Below, in pieces: positions 16,567-26,908 of a DNA stretch of 64,000 nucleotides. Location of the stretch: NCBI RefSeq assembly GCF_002214605.1, contig NZ_CP015193.1:248001-312000 (forward strand), read 5' to 3'. Position 1 is the stretch's first letter. Each line of letters opens with the position of its first letter. This DNA comes from Thermococcus chitonophagus (lineage in GTDB: Archaea; Methanobacteriota_B; Thermococci; Thermococcales; Thermococcaceae). The notes under the pieces are model-generated. The model ran no database searches. It was not told the origin of the DNA and was given only the letters and a program-made list of their open reading frames with translations. The translations under genes and the position numbers were made by a program.

Positions 16567-17950
16567 TATCTTTAAGGTCAAAGGCTAGGAACCCCTCTTC
16601 CCTCAGCTCTTCCTTGTCCTCGATACTTCTTGCTATTATTCCAAATTTGTACCTACCCTTAAGTGAAAGTAATTCTGCTTTCCTTTCCAGCTCTCTTAAA
16701 ATCCTTTTTGCGTCTTTTAGGCTTAGGTTACTCCACTTCACCTCAAATAACGCAACATTGCTCCTGTTATAGGCTACAATGTCTACTTCCTCTCCCTTGC
16801 GCCACCATCGGCCAACGCGTTCTGGTTTAAAGCCAAGATCAAGTTTTTCCACGAATTCTTGGGCTATCTTCTCATAGGTTTTTCCCACAAAGGGCCTGAA
16901 TTCAGCCTTAAATTTCTCAAAGACTTTTTCAGGATTTTCCTCTAGCATCGTGTAGTTATGATAGATGAACCTAAACCAGAAGTTGAAGAACTCATCCTTT
17001 ATTCTGTATGCGACTCTCCTTGTTTTCACTGGATTTTCCGTGACGGGAACTTCTCTTGCTAGGTATTCGTAGTTGTTAGTCAGCTCGCTTAGGTACTTTC
17101 CAACGGTTAGAATTTTCATTCCAGTCTTGTCACTTATCTCCTTAGGCGTGACATAACCAAGGCTTACGGCCTCAAGAATTGAAAAGTATGCCCTATAAAA
17201 CCTTCCAAACTCTAATTTGAGGACGTTTAGGCCTTCTTCCCTGAGTGGAGCAAATTCATCAAAAAATAGAGCCTTTAACGTTTCGAGTGCATTCCCTTTA
17301 TGATAGCGCGGAAGGTAGAGGAGATACTTCGGCATTCCGCCCAGTGCTGAATACAATTCAACGAAGTCTTCAGGGCTTATCTCGATGCGTGACCGCACAA
17401 AGGTCCAAGAATTCCAAAAGTCGAAGGGCTTAAGCTTTATCAACTCGTCAACTCTACCAAAGAGTGGCTCTTTTCTGTCCATAAAGATGCGCTTAATCAT
17501 GCCTACGTATGAACCAACAGCTATTAACATCAAGTTTGAGCTTTCCTTCTTTTCGTCCCAGAGTTTTTGAAGTGATGAGAATAGAGAAGGTTTCACTGTC
17601 TTAAAGTTTTGAAACTCATCAAAAACAACTACGAGCTTTTTCTCTTGTGAAAATTCAAGTAGGAACTCGATTATTTCCTCTAGCGATGTGAACTTCATTT
17701 TTATGTACCGTGGGATGTGGTGGGAAAGTTTGTCCTCAATCTCTTGAATGTATTCCTCGAGAAGTAGAGTTTCATCTTTTTCACTAACGAAGAAGTATAG
17801 GCCGAGCTTGTCTTTTAAGAATTCTTTAACGAGGGCAGTTTTTCCTACCCTTCTCCTTCCGTAGATTACCACAAATGTTGAACCTGGGAAAGAATAGATT
17901 TCGTTGAGCTTTTCGAGCTCGCGCTCCCTATCGTGGAACATATTACCCAT
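16556..17950 (-). CDS. Archaeal ATPase with C-terminal DUF234 nuclease-like domain
   Basis: A 464-residue intact relative of the pseudogene at 3.6-5.1 kb. The Walker A is YGRRRVGKTALVKEF near residue 30, the Walker B VVFDEFQNF near 106 and the sensor MLIAVGSYVGM near 143. A winged helix (TPKEISDKTGMKILTVGKYL) follows. The C-terminus has FEVKWSNL, reminiscent of restriction-endonuclease-like folds. ATG 17950 is chosen because a TATA-like ttaaatatta (17971-17980) is about 25 bases upstream, implying a leaderless mRNA; an in-frame TTG at 17965 is less likely. The gene converges with radB, overlapping 11 bases. Confidence 0.82.
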   Translation of the reverse strand: MGNMFHDRERELEKLNEIYSFPGSTFVVIYGRRRVGKTALVKEFLKDKLGLYFFVSEKDETLLLEEYIQEIEDKLSHHIPRYIKMKFTSLEEIIEFLLEFSQEKKLVVVFDEFQNFKTVKPSLFSSLQKLWDEKKESSNLMLIAVGSYVGMIKRIFMDRKEPLFGRVDELIKLKPFDFWNSWTFVRSRIEISPEDFVELYSALGGMPKYLLYLPRYHKGNALETLKALFFDEFAPLREEGLNVLKLEFGRFYRAYFSILEAVSLGYVTPKEISDKTGMKILTVGKYLSELTNNYEYLAREVPVTENPVKTRRVAYRIKDEFFNFWFRFIYHNYTMLEENPEKVFEKFKAEFRPFVGKTYEKIAQEFVEKLDLGFKPERVGRWWRKGEEVDIVAYNRSNVALFEVKWSNLSLKDAKRILRELERKAELLSLKGRYKFGIIARSIEDKEELREEGFLAFDLKDIIR

Positions 17951-17976
17951 CAAGTATATTACCAAATTAGTAATAT
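17941..17976. promoter_or_regulatory. Inverted and direct repeats at the ATPase promoter
   Basis: ATATTAC (17956-17962) and GTAATAT (17970-17976) form a perfect 7-base inverted repeat with a 7-base spacer over the TATA region. TATTACC also repeats directly at 17941 and 17957, 16 bases apart, the same spacing as two copies in the array before the other ATPase (2064 and 2080). Probable operator; binding protein unknown. Confidence 0.5.
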
Positions 17977-18004
17977 TTAAGGTTTATCAAAAATATAAGG
18001 AAAG

Positions 18005-19423
18005 TCAGATCCTGTCGAAGACTTCCTGGGTTATCTTCAGAACGGCCTTGTATAGCCTCTCGCTTATTATCCCGTCATCGTAGTGCTCTTTAAGCTTGTC
18101 TTTGTCGATTATCTCCTTCTTTCCATCGGGCCACCTGACGATGTCAACTTCAAGGTCAATGTACCTTGCCTTGTCCGGATAAATCTCAACTGGAGTGTTT
18201 ATGTTATAGAATTCTCCCTTCAAATTGCCCTCCTTATCATAGTACCTGTGCACAAACCACCACTTTCCAGCCTCTATCTCAGTTATTGCATAGTCTCCAT
18301 GTTCTATCGGTATCTCAAGGCCATCATAGAACTTTCCGGGCCTGAGGAACCTCTTCATCTTCACCTTAAGCGGGTTCGTTGAAACCTCTATTATCTCTCC
18401 TGGGCCTATCTTTATCACCTGGCCATCCGGCTTAACGTGATTCAGCGTGAAGAGCCAGCCAACTTTTGGTCCCTTATTCATGACAACGGCCTCTATGAAG
18501 CCCTCGCTAACCTTCTGCCTTTGAGAAGGCATCTTTGCAAGTATCCCCTCGGCAACCTCAACGGCTAAGGTGAACTCGGGATCGTAAGACTTGAACTGGT
18601 GGTGCCCCTCGATGGTTGGAACTACCTTGTGCCTTATCTCATCGAGCTTCTTCTTCGTTCCTCCCCCGAACTCCACATCATAGATCTCCCTTCCCTCTAT
18701 GATCTCGGCCGGCGCAGAGTACTTGTCTGCTTCCTTAAGCCTGTCGGCTATCTTTGACAGCCTTACGAGCTCATCTCTTAAGGTGTTCCAGTCCTTGTAG
18801 GCTGCCGCCGTTCTCCAGAGAACTCCCCACTCACCGAGATCAACGCTCAGACCGAGTATCCTAAGCCTCTCCCTTTCCTCAGGATCCTTTATTTTTCTCG
18901 AGATCTTTACGTGCCTCTGAACTCCTATAGGCTTTGGAATCAACACCGCGTAGTCCCCAGGAATCGTTATGAGAACGCTGAGGTGGGGGAGAACATTGTG
19001 CTTCTTGACCTGAACCACAACTTCGTCTCCTTCCGTGGCATCCGGTAGCTCTTCTATCAGAACAGTTCCTATGGCATTTCCTATGTCGACGTAAACGTAC
19101 CTATCGTCCCTCTTTACAACTATTCCCTTGTATATTCCGTAGAGCTTGTAGGGGAGCTTCCTGAAGAATACGTCGATGAACTCTTCCTCTAAAACCTTCT
19201 TAACTTCCTCAACCTTCGTTCCGACGATTGTAATCCCGTGGTTCTTGTCGTATATGTCCACGTCAAAGTCCTCATAGCTCTTTTCGATGCCGAGCCTTTC
19301 GGCAATAACATCGCTCGGCTGGACTATCTTAAACCCCCTGTCAAGGAACAGCTTTGTTAGGGCCGTGCTATAAATTCCCCTAATCCTCACCGCTATCTCT
19401 GACTCTGTAGACACTTTCACCAC
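18005..19423 (-). CDS. RNA-binding protein / RNase E/G-like FAU-1
   Basis: A 472-residue protein recognisable as FAU-1, described in P. furiosus as an AU-rich-RNA-binding protein with RNase E/G-like activity. The N-terminal third includes an S1-like segment ([27 protein letters not shown], written here in name only as residues about 113-140). The C-terminal region with [20 protein letters not shown] is a DUF402 domain. The start is one of two adjacent GTG codons (19423 or 19420) after an AGAGG site. Its start overlaps the 3' end of the upstream gene by 44 bases, so the two are co-transcribed. Confidence 0.9.
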   Translation of the reverse strand: MVKVSTESEIAVRIRGIYSTALTKLFLDRGFKIVQPSDVIAERLGIEKSYEDFDVDIYDKNHGITIVGTKVEEVKKVLEEEFIDVFFRKLPYKLYGIYKGIVVKRDDRYVYVDIGNAIGTVLIEELPDATEGDEVVVQVKKHNVLPHLSVLITIPGDYAVLIPKPIGVQRHVKISRKIKDPEERERLRILGLSVDLGEWGVLWRTAAAYKDWNTLRDELVRLSKIADRLKEADKYSAPAEIIEGREIYDVEFGGGTKKKLDEIRHKVVPTIEGHHQFKSYDPEFTLAVEVAEGILAKMPSQRQKVSEGFIEAVVMNKGPKVGWLFTLNHVKPDGQVIKIGPGEIIEVSTNPLKVKMKRFLRPGKFYDGLEIPIEHGDYAITEIEAGKWWFVHRYYDKEGNLKGEFYNINTPVEIYPDKARYIDLEVDIVRWPDGKKEIIDKDKLKEHYDDGIISERLYKAVLKITQEVFDRI

Positions 19424-20066
19424 CTCTTTCCATTCTCTCCGTTATCCCAATGAGCGTTAGTGCTTCCAGTATATCTTGAATTTCATCTCTCGGAATTCCA
19501 GTCTCCCGCTCTAAATGCCTCACTTCAACCCACTTAAGCCCCTGAGCATTCAGCGTCCTCAGCAAGAATTCCACCTTAAAGATGTCTGAGGGCCTATCAT
19601 AGAGAAGCCTTAAGAACTTTATCAAGAGGGTGAAATCCTTAACAATTTTCTCTGCCTTTGAGATTCTCTCCATAAAGTGAGAGGGAACACCCCCTTTATC
19701 CATTATCTCCATGAATTCGGCATAGGTAATCATGGAGTTGAGGTTTTCAGTCAGTATGTAATCGTAGTTCCTGTTGAACTGGATAATTTTTCTTATTGAA
19801 AACTCCAATCTGTCCCTCTCGTTGAAGGTCGCCAATGCATCCTCAATTAGCCCCTTCATCTGCACAACGAGTCTCAGAGTTTCTTGAACGTACCTCTCAA
19901 ACTCCCTCCCCAGCTTAAAGGCCTCGTCGCTGATCTCTGACAAAATCTGTATTTCCCTGTTTAGAATTTGATAGCATTCGCTCAGCGCCTGAAAGTCCCT
20001 CAACAGCGGTAGTTTATCCTCAAAGTCCCTGTGAAGTGTCCTTAGATGCTTCAACTTTTCGATCAA
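19380..20066 (-). CDS. Helical protein with C-terminal winged-helix-like domain, function unknown
   Basis: A 228-residue, charged, mostly helical protein. Long heptad-like stretches fill residues 1-130. The last 60 residues ([30 protein letters not shown]) look like a winged helix. No catalytic motif is visible. The start is probably TTG 20066, preceded by AGGGGGT. It overlaps the start of FAU-1 by 44 bases and is divergent from the DUF835 gene with about 55 bases between starts, so the two probably share a promoter region. I do not recognise a named family. Confidence 0.7.
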   Translation of the reverse strand: MIEKLKHLRTLHRDFEDKLPLLRDFQALSECYQILNREIQILSEISDEAFKLGREFERYVQETLRLVVQMKGLIEDALATFNERDRLEFSIRKIIQFNRNYDYILTENLNSMITYAEFMEIMDKGGVPSHFMERISKAEKIVKDFTLLIKFLRLLYDRPSDIFKVEFLLRTLNAQGLKWVEVRHLERETGIPRDEIQDILEALTLIGITERMERGGESVYRVRDSGED

Positions 20067-20120
20067 AATGACCCCCTATTTATATTTCGACGGTCATCTA
20101 TATCAATTTTCTTCCCAAAA

Positions 20121-21933
<1,813 letters not shown>

Positions 21934-21980
21934 CGCAAACGCTTATTTTTATCATTCCGCATGTCATCTTGGAGGTTGCA

Positions 21981-22901
21981 ATGCTGATAGACAGGTTTGG
22001 AAGGCCCGTGACAAACTTAAGAATCTCACTAACGAAAGAGTGCAACCTAAACTGCTTCTACTGCCACAGGGAAGGTCAGCTTGACGGAGAGCGAAGGATG
22101 ACTCCCGAGGAGATAGAGAGGATAGTTAAGATAGCATCTCGCTTGGGAATTAAAAAGGTCAAGCTCACGGGAGGGGAGCCCACGATAAGGCCGGACATCG
22201 TGGAGATCGTCAGGAGGATCAGGCCCTACGTCGTTGATCTCTCTTTAACCACGAACGGAACAACCCTCTACACCCTTGCGGAAAAGCTCAAGGAGGCCGG
22301 CCTTGATAGGGTGAACGTGAGCCTCGACACGCTTGACAGGAAGAAGTATAAGATGATCACCGGCTTTGACGTCCTCGATCAGGTTTTAAAGGGAATAAGA
22401 AAGGCTACAAAGCTTTTCCACCCCGTAAAGCTCAATATGGTGGTTATGAGGGGAATAAATGATGACGAGATATGGGACATGATAAGGTTCGCCGGAGAAG
22501 TCGGGGCGATCCTTCAGCTGATAGAGATAGAAGTCCCCAGGGAGATGGAAGATTCCCAATTCTTCAAGGACTTCTTCTATCCCCTAAAGCCCTTGGAGGA
22601 AGAGTTCGAGAAATTGGCTGTAGAGATAAGGGAGAGGAGGATGCATAGGAGAAGGAAGTACTTCCTCCCAGTTGATGGTAAAATCGTTGAGGTTGAAGTT
22701 GTACGGTCGATGCACAACACCATATTCTGCATGAACTGTACGAGGCTAAGGTTGACGGCCGATGGCTACCTTAAGACCTGCCTGCTTAGGAAAGATGACT
22801 TAATAGATATCCTGGGGCTCATGAGGGAAGGTGCCAGTGATGAAGAGCTGGTGGAGGTATTCAGGAAGGCAGTTCTGCTGAGGGAGCCCTACTGGAAATA
22901 A
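21981..22901 (+). CDS. moaA: GTP 3',8-cyclase MoaA
   Basis: A 306-residue radical-SAM enzyme that performs the first step of molybdopterin (here probably tungstopterin) cofactor synthesis from GTP. The N-terminal cluster motif CNLNCFYC (Cys at about 21, 25 and 28) is complete, followed by [10 protein letters not shown]. The second cluster ligands are in the C-terminus ([20 protein letters not shown]). ATG 21981 follows GGAGGT at 21971. moaE, another gene of the same pathway, is at 37.4 kb. Downstream 22902-22903 meets the broken gene on the other strand. Confidence 0.94.
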   Translation: MLIDRFGRPVTNLRISLTKECNLNCFYCHREGQLDGERRMTPEEIERIVKIASRLGIKKVKLTGGEPTIRPDIVEIVRRIRPYVVDLSLTTNGTTLYTLAEKLKEAGLDRVNVSLDTLDRKKYKMITGFDVLDQVLKGIRKATKLFHPVKLNMVVMRGINDDEIWDMIRFAGEVGAILQLIEIEVPREMEDSQFFKDFFYPLKPLEEEFEKLAVEIRERRMHRRRKYFLPVDGKIVEVEVVRSMHNTIFCMNCTRLRLTADGYLKTCLLRKDDLIDILGLMREGASDEELVEVFRKAVLLREPYWK

Positions 22902-22903
22902 CT

Positions 22904-23162
22904 TTAAGCACTCACCTCAGTTCTTAGCGATCTCACGCTCTCTCCAACTGCCACTGCCAGCAGTGCTACAAGGCCTGCAACAACTGAACCTCACCGTCAG
23001 CTGAGAAACTACCGTTGAAATTATCACAAATCCAATCTCGAACAGCGCCCACCGAATCTTTGAACCATTGTACACCTTAAAGCTTCCATAAAGGAGAAGT
23101 GCGGCTAAGGCAAAGAGCATGATCATGACTCCCAGGTGCTTTACGTTGACATGTGACACCAA
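22904..23162 (-). pseudogene. Frameshifted small membrane-protein gene
   Basis: On the minus strand, the first 58 residues from 23162 (MVSHVNVKHLGVMIMLFALA...VVSQLTVR) carry two membrane helices. The continuing helix GSVVAGLVALLAVAVGESVRSL followed by a stop is found in another frame, so one base change near 22990 splits the gene. A joined product would be about 84 residues with three helices. The family is unknown. A sequence error is also possible. It faces moaA and lies next to the ABC-2 permease. Confidence 0.5.
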
Positions 23163-23268
23163 AACGATTGCATAGATGGGGGTTGCTGATGCCAGCGCAG
23201 TGCCCTTCCTATTTGTGTTTAAAAATTTATTTTAAATGTTGCTTTGTAAATATTGTCGTGAATTCACA

Positions 23269-24240
23269 TCAGCGGATGTCCATTTTCAGGAACCTGTAGT
23301 ACACGAGTGCCATTGGAATTAGAAACATAACACTCAATGCTACAATGTTCCTCATTGCCAGCCCTAGGCTTTCACTGAGAGATCTCTCCTCGACCACGCT
23401 CTGCTCATATGCAAACGAGGAGATCACTTCACTTATCTGGGGCTTTCCTCCAAAGATCAGCCTGACGATTTCTTGGTAGTGGTAATTTGGAGAGATAGAG
23501 AGGATCTTTTCTGCTGTGGTGGTTAACTTGGTGAGCCATGCCTGGTATTCTGGATCCTTCAGGAATAGATCTTGGAGTTGCTCTTCAGTCAGGTTCGTGG
23601 CGTTCTCCAGTATGTTGGGAATTGGGGGCAGGCCAGCTACAGCGAAGGCTATAATCCCAGCTATTATCGAAAGGAGAAAGCCGAAGAATACGAACACGAA
23701 TATACCCATTATGAGCGCGTTCTTGGATCTCTTTATGAATGTGGAAATTAGGAGCCCAATGCTGAGGAAGACCAGGCCGTAGAGAACGCTGAAGGGAAGT
23801 GTTGCCAGGAACTTTACTGCGTCGTCCTCGGTTATGGGGACTCCCAAGATGAGTGCGAAGGCAACTGTTAGGATATAGAATAGCGCCAAGCTAACTCCTA
23901 TCGTTGCAAGCCCTCCTAGTAGTTTGCCCATGAGTATTTCGTCTCTGTGGGTTGGTTTTGATGCTATTAGCTTAAGGGTTCCCTTTTCGATTTCCTCGCT
24001 TATTGAAGTTGCCCCAAGGAGGATTCCCAAGAGGGCTATAGAGTAGTTGAATGCGTTAGAGAAGCTTGAGAGAAAGAGCATTTGGAAAGGCGTTTTATAC
24101 AAGCCCTCACTTATGCCGAGCCTCTTTGAGTAATAAACTATTCCTAGTGAAATTATTGCAAAGATGGCTATTATTATTTGAAATTTTCTTGTTCTAATGC
24201 CAACTTCGAAATCCTTAATGGCTATATTGATTGTTTTCAC
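23269..24240 (-). CDS. ABC-2 type transporter permease
   Basis: A 323-residue membrane protein. An N-terminal cytosolic stretch (TINIAIKDFEVGIRTRKF) and a first helix are followed by the ABC-2 signature SEEIEKGTLKLIASKPTHRDEILMGKLLGG near residues 80-109. Four to five further helices and a large extracellular loop (about 200-275) come after. It resembles NosY/NatB-type permeases. GTG 24240 is chosen because GGTGGTGAG precedes it; the open frame extends to 24345. No ATP-binding gene lies beside it. It is divergent from the small-peptide cluster, so it may export or give resistance to those products; that is inference. Confidence 0.8.
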   Translation of the reverse strand: MKTINIAIKDFEVGIRTRKFQIIIAIFAIISLGIVYYSKRLGISEGLYKTPFQMLFLSSFSNAFNYSIALLGILLGATSISEEIEKGTLKLIASKPTHRDEILMGKLLGGLATIGVSLALFYILTVAFALILGVPITEDDAVKFLATLPFSVLYGLVFLSIGLLISTFIKRSKNALIMGIFVFVFFGFLLSIIAGIIAFAVAGLPPIPNILENATNLTEEQLQDLFLKDPEYQAWLTKLTTTAEKILSISPNYHYQEIVRLIFGGKPQISEVISSFAYEQSVVEERSLSESLGLAMRNIVALSVMFLIPMALVYYRFLKMDIR

Positions 24241-24366
24241 ACTCACCACCAGCCCCTGAATGACAATTAATTTACTTAAAACAATTACCTTTTGAACATT
24301 ATCTCCTATTTGAGTAAAATTATAAAGGAAAAAACATTGTGACAATAACTATCAAGAAAACTTTAA

Positions 24367-24413
24367 GTAGTATTTATAACATTCATTTCATGAGAACTTA
24401 GAGGTGAATCAAA
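24367..24413 (+). promoter_or_regulatory. Promoter of the small-peptide cluster
   Basis: A TATA-like box tatttataa at 24371-24379 is followed by gaggtga (24401-24407) directly before the ATG at 24414. The two features place a transcription start near 24400. Confidence 0.5.
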
Positions 24414-24689
24414 ATGTGGAAGAAGGCCCTAGTATTGGGGCTGGTGTTAATGGCCATAGGGATGGTAGTAGGGGGAGTAGCAGTAGAGAAGGCAGAAATA
24501 GGATTAGTACTTGCAAAGGATCACCTGGTAGATAGAGGCGCAAAAGCGGCTGGGGCTGGAAGTGCGCTTGCAACTGCAGGTGGAGTTGTATATGGTATGG
24601 TGAAGACGGGATTAGTAGCAAAATTTGCTTTGGGATGTGCAGTAGCAGGATTAGGAGTAGCTGCTATTGGAGTAGGAGTGGTATTGTAA
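24414..24689 (+). CDS. Small hydrophobic Gly/Ala-rich peptide, candidate bacteriocin-like precursor
   Basis: A 91-residue peptide. Residues 1-30 (MWKKALVLGLVLMAIGMVV...) look like a signal or leader with Trp-Lys-Lys at the front. Residues 34-91 are a charged turn (AKDHLVDRGAKAAG) and two very hydrophobic glycine/alanine helices ending GVAAIGVGVVL. The overall plan, a hydrophobic leader of about 30 and a helical mature part of about 58, resembles circular bacteriocin precursors such as AS-48, though sequence identity cannot be claimed. Its neighbours (SpoIIM/DUF95 protein, small membrane proteins) support this. It has a strong ribosome site and its own promoter. A broken paralogue lies at 25610. 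Confidence 0.55.
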   Translation: MWKKALVLGLVLMAIGMVVGGVAVEKAEIGLVLAKDHLVDRGAKAAGAGSALATAGGVVYGMVKTGLVAKFALGCAVAGLGVAAIGVGVVL

Positions 24690-24711
24690 ATTAGTTACGT
24701 GAGGTGAGAAA

Positions 24712-25029
24712 ATGGAAAATATGATTGTCTTTAATTTATTTTTAGTTTTTTCTTGTGGAGTCCTAATGGCAACTTATATGAACACTAAGAGGATAGTTGT
24801 TAAACCACTCATTTTCTCCATTCTGGTTTCTGGAATTGTTGAAATTCTCTTGGTTAAGCTTAAATCCCCCTTCGTGGAGTATGGAACTTTTGCAATATTT
24901 CTTTGCACGCTATTATGGGCGTATAAAGATTTTATTTTTGAAAAGTCACATTTGATAAACAGGATATGGAGCTTATTATCCATACTAAACTTCATCTTAT
25001 TCATCATCGTGCTATTAAACTCTATATGA
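24712..25029 (+). CDS. Small four-helix membrane protein in the bacteriocin-like cluster
   Basis: A 105-residue protein, nearly all membrane: helices at about 4-22, 31-50, 57-72 and 84-104, with a short basic loop (NTKRIVVK). It starts after gaggtgag, 22 bases downstream of the precursor-like gene and 17 bases before the SpoIIM gene, so it belongs to the same operon. I recognise no family. A role in immunity or export is suggested only by position. Confidence 0.65.
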   Translation: MENMIVFNLFLVFSCGVLMATYMNTKRIVVKPLIFSILVSGIVEILLVKLKSPFVEYGTFAIFLCTLLWAYKDFIFEKSHLINRIWSLLSILNFILFIIVLLNSI

Positions 25030-25046
25030 CTTGGGGGGATAAAAAT

Positions 25047-25604
25047 ATGAAACACCATTTAATTCTATTTTCATTTTTGCTGTTCTTCATCGGTTTCATT
25101 TTTGGAGTTTCTCTATCATCCCAGTATAGTGTTCCTGAAAATGTAAATTTCAAACCAATCTTAGAGCTCTTAAGACAGAAGTTCAGCGAAGAAAGCTTAT
25201 GTTTTATACACATCTTCACTACCAATCTCAAGGTAGCTCTTCTTCTCTCCTTCGGTGGAGTCTTGACCTTTGGTGGCTTAACGATTCTGAACTTAATTAT
25301 CAACAGCGTGAATTTAGGAATGCTATTTTATGACTCTCTGCTCTTGGGGGAGCTTAAAACATTTTTCCTCTTAATTCTTCCTCACGGCATCTTTGAAATT
25401 CCTGCTATCATCATTGCAGGGGCGGCAGGTTTTAAGATCCCTTATGAACTGTTAAGATATGCTCTGGGCAGGAAGGAAGAAATAATCACGGAGGAAGATG
25501 CCAAAGAATTCTTTAAACTTGTAGCAATCTCGATAGTTCTAATTCTCATTGCTGCTCTAATTGAGAGCACAATAACACCTAAAATAGCCAAAAGTTTGGG
25601 GTGA
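25047..25604 (+). CDS. SpoIIM / DUF95 family membrane protein, copy 1
   Basis: A 185-residue membrane protein with the stage II sporulation protein M family signature ILPHGIFEIPAIIIAGAAG near residues 112-130, an N-terminal helix, a middle pair of helices (LLLSFGGVLTFGGLTILNLIIN) and a last helix (FFKLVAISIVLILIAALIE). ATG 25047 follows ggggggat, so the longer open frame from 24966 is rejected. DUF95 proteins accompany circular bacteriocins (AS-48C, UclB type) but also occur alone in archaea. The second copy is at 26905-27444; a 42-base stretch (25472-25513) is almost identical in DNA between them, showing duplication or gene conversion. Confidence 0.85.
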   Translation: MKHHLILFSFLLFFIGFIFGVSLSSQYSVPENVNFKPILELLRQKFSEESLCFIHIFTTNLKVALLLSFGGVLTFGGLTILNLIINSVNLGMLFYDSLLLGELKTFFLLILPHGIFEIPAIIIAGAAGFKIPYELLRYALGRKEEIITEEDAKEFFKLVAISIVLILIAALIESTITPKIAKSLG

Positions 25605-25609
25605 TTAGA

Positions 25610-25857
25610 ATGTGGAAGAAGGCCTTAGTTATAGGATCTGTGTTAATGGCCCCAGGGATGGTGACAGAAGGAGATGTTAGACATGAAAGCTTTATAGTAT
25701 ATTAAGGTTACAAAGTTAGAAGCCCTGGGAGCTTCGGCTACAGGAGCTTCTGGGGCCATAATAGCTACTGTCATTACTAAGAGCAGTCTTGCCGGTCTTG
25801 CATTGCTTGGAGCAGTTGTCTGGAGGTATTGTAGTAGCTGTAGTCGTTGGATTTTAG
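25610..25857 (+). pseudogene. Frameshifted paralogue of the bacteriocin-like precursor
   Basis: It begins MWKKALVIGSVLMAPGMV, clearly the same leader as the gene at 24414. A stop follows after 31 residues. The rest is in other frames: KVTKLEALGASATGASG then IIATVITKSSLAGLALLGAVV (about 25706-25820), then GGIVVAVVVGF and a stop at 25855. At least two frameshifts break it. The continuation keeps the same Gly/Ala helical style as the intact copy, so it was once a full precursor of about 85 residues. Confidence 0.65.
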
Positions 25858-25893
25858 ATATAATCCTAACCCATTAATTTCGAGGTGATGGAG

Positions 25894-26142
25894 ATGGTTG
25901 AAAACAACTGGGAAAAAATGAGCAAGGAGAAGAGAGCAGTATTAGTGCTTTACACGATTTGCATAATTATGGCGATAGGTATTTTTCTGTACTTAACAAG
26001 GGTCAAGGGTTATACCCCTGATAATCTGCTGAAATTGGCTTTAATGGATCTTTTGCCAGTTTTGGCCGTCTACTTTATCGGTGCAATAATCATATGGAAA
26101 CGTTATGGAAGCAAACTGGAGGAAGCACACTTAAAAGTATAG
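25894..26142 (+). CDS. Small two-helix membrane protein, possible immunity protein
   Basis: An 82-residue protein: charged N-terminus (NNWEKMSKEKR), helix (AVLVLYTICIIMAIGIFLYL), a conserved loop TRVKGYTPDNL, a second helix (LPVLAVYFIGAIIIW) and a basic tail KRYGSK. ATG 25894 is chosen with gaggtg 6 bases upstream. Two damaged paralogues of the same gene lie at 26158 and 28272, sharing the YLTK.KGYTP and LLPVL segments. Size and topology resemble bacteriocin immunity proteins; function is not shown. Confidence 0.65.
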   Translation: MVENNWEKMSKEKRAVLVLYTICIIMAIGIFLYLTRVKGYTPDNLLKLALMDLLPVLAVYFIGAIIIWKRYGSKLEEAHLKV

Positions 26143-26157
26143 GGGGTGAAGGTCACT

Positions 26158-26376
26158 GAATGAAGAGAAAAAGGCAATACTTGTACTTTACTTTGTTAGT
26201 TTAATTTTGGCACAATAGTGACCTTCCTATACTTAACGAAGGTCAAGGGCTACACCCCAGACGACCTGCAGAAAATGATTTTAATGCACCTCCTGCCAAT
26301 TTTGGCCTTTACAGCTCTCGGCTCAATAATAATACTGAAACATTATGGAAGTAAACCCAAGGAAACTCACTCATAA
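26158..26376 (+). pseudogene. Frameshifted second copy of the two-helix protein gene
   Basis: NEEKKAILVLYFVSLILAQ reads in one frame and stops. GTIVTFLYLTKVKGYTPDDL, then ILMHLLPILAFTALGSIIILKHYGSK, reads in another. Together they align end to end with the intact 82-residue protein at 25894. One frameshift or small deletion near 26210 breaks it, and it has no start codon in the first frame. Confidence 0.75.
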
Positions 26377-26614
26377 TGCAAAAGAGCCATCCTCTACATC
26401 AAAGTTCTCCAGATGGAAATTAAGGGGAGAGCCAATAGGGGAAAGAATACGAAGTAGAGTGTTGCTAGTATTAGTGCTAAAAACTTTTGAAGTAACAAGT
26501 GCGTGGGCAGCAGCAAAGATCGGAACCAGTATTGGAAGTAGAATTGGAACCGTAGTTGGAGGTGTGCTCAGAACTGCTATCGGGGCAATTGCTGGGGTAG
26601 CAATTGGTCATTAG
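26345..26614 (+). CDS. Possible second bacteriocin-like peptide
   Basis: An 89-residue ORF. Its first 25 residues overlap the pseudogene at 26158-26376 in another frame and are probably not the real beginning. The last 55 residues are the interesting part: RVLLVLVLKTFEV, then WAAAKIGTSIGSRIGTVVGG, then VLRTAIGAIAGVAIGH. This is a glycine-zipper-rich pair of helices like small pore-forming or bacteriocin peptides. No good ribosome site is seen for an internal start, so it may be decayed at its 5' end. Confidence 0.4.
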   Translation: MEVNPRKLTHNAKEPSSTSKFSRWKLRGEPIGERIRSRVLLVLVLKTFEVTSAWAAAKIGTSIGSRIGTVVGGVLRTAIGAIAGVAIGH

Positions 26615-26671
26615 ATTTGGAAATAAATAATCTCCTTAATTGACACAAATGACAGTCAGGGGGTAGCAAAA

Positions 26672-26908
26672 ATGGAAAACAAGTTACAAGAGAGCATTGT
26701 TTCAGCATCACTATTTATTGTAATTTCAGGCGGACCTTTATTTATTTCTCTATTAACAAATAGTTGGCAGGTAGCAGGATTAGCAGCCGGTGTTGCGGCT
26801 GCGATTGCTCATAGTAATCGCAAAAACCTCAGCGTAAGCACTTTACTAAAACTACTGGTCATGTATATTGTTATAGGTCTATTTTTTAAATTGGGGGGAC
26901 TTCAATGA
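26672..26908 (+). CDS. Small membrane protein in the bacteriocin-like cluster
   Basis: A 78-residue protein with a helix (IVSASLFIVISGGPLFISLL), an alanine-rich helix (WQVAGLAAGVAAAIAHS), a short basic loop (NRKNLS) and a third helix (LLVMYIVIGLFFKLGG). It follows a clear gggggt ribosome site and overlaps the next SpoIIM gene by 4 bases (ATGA), so the two are translated together. The family is unknown. Confidence 0.65.
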   Translation: MENKLQESIVSASLFIVISGGPLFISLLTNSWQVAGLAAGVAAAIAHSNRKNLSVSTLLKLLVMYIVIGLFFKLGGLQ

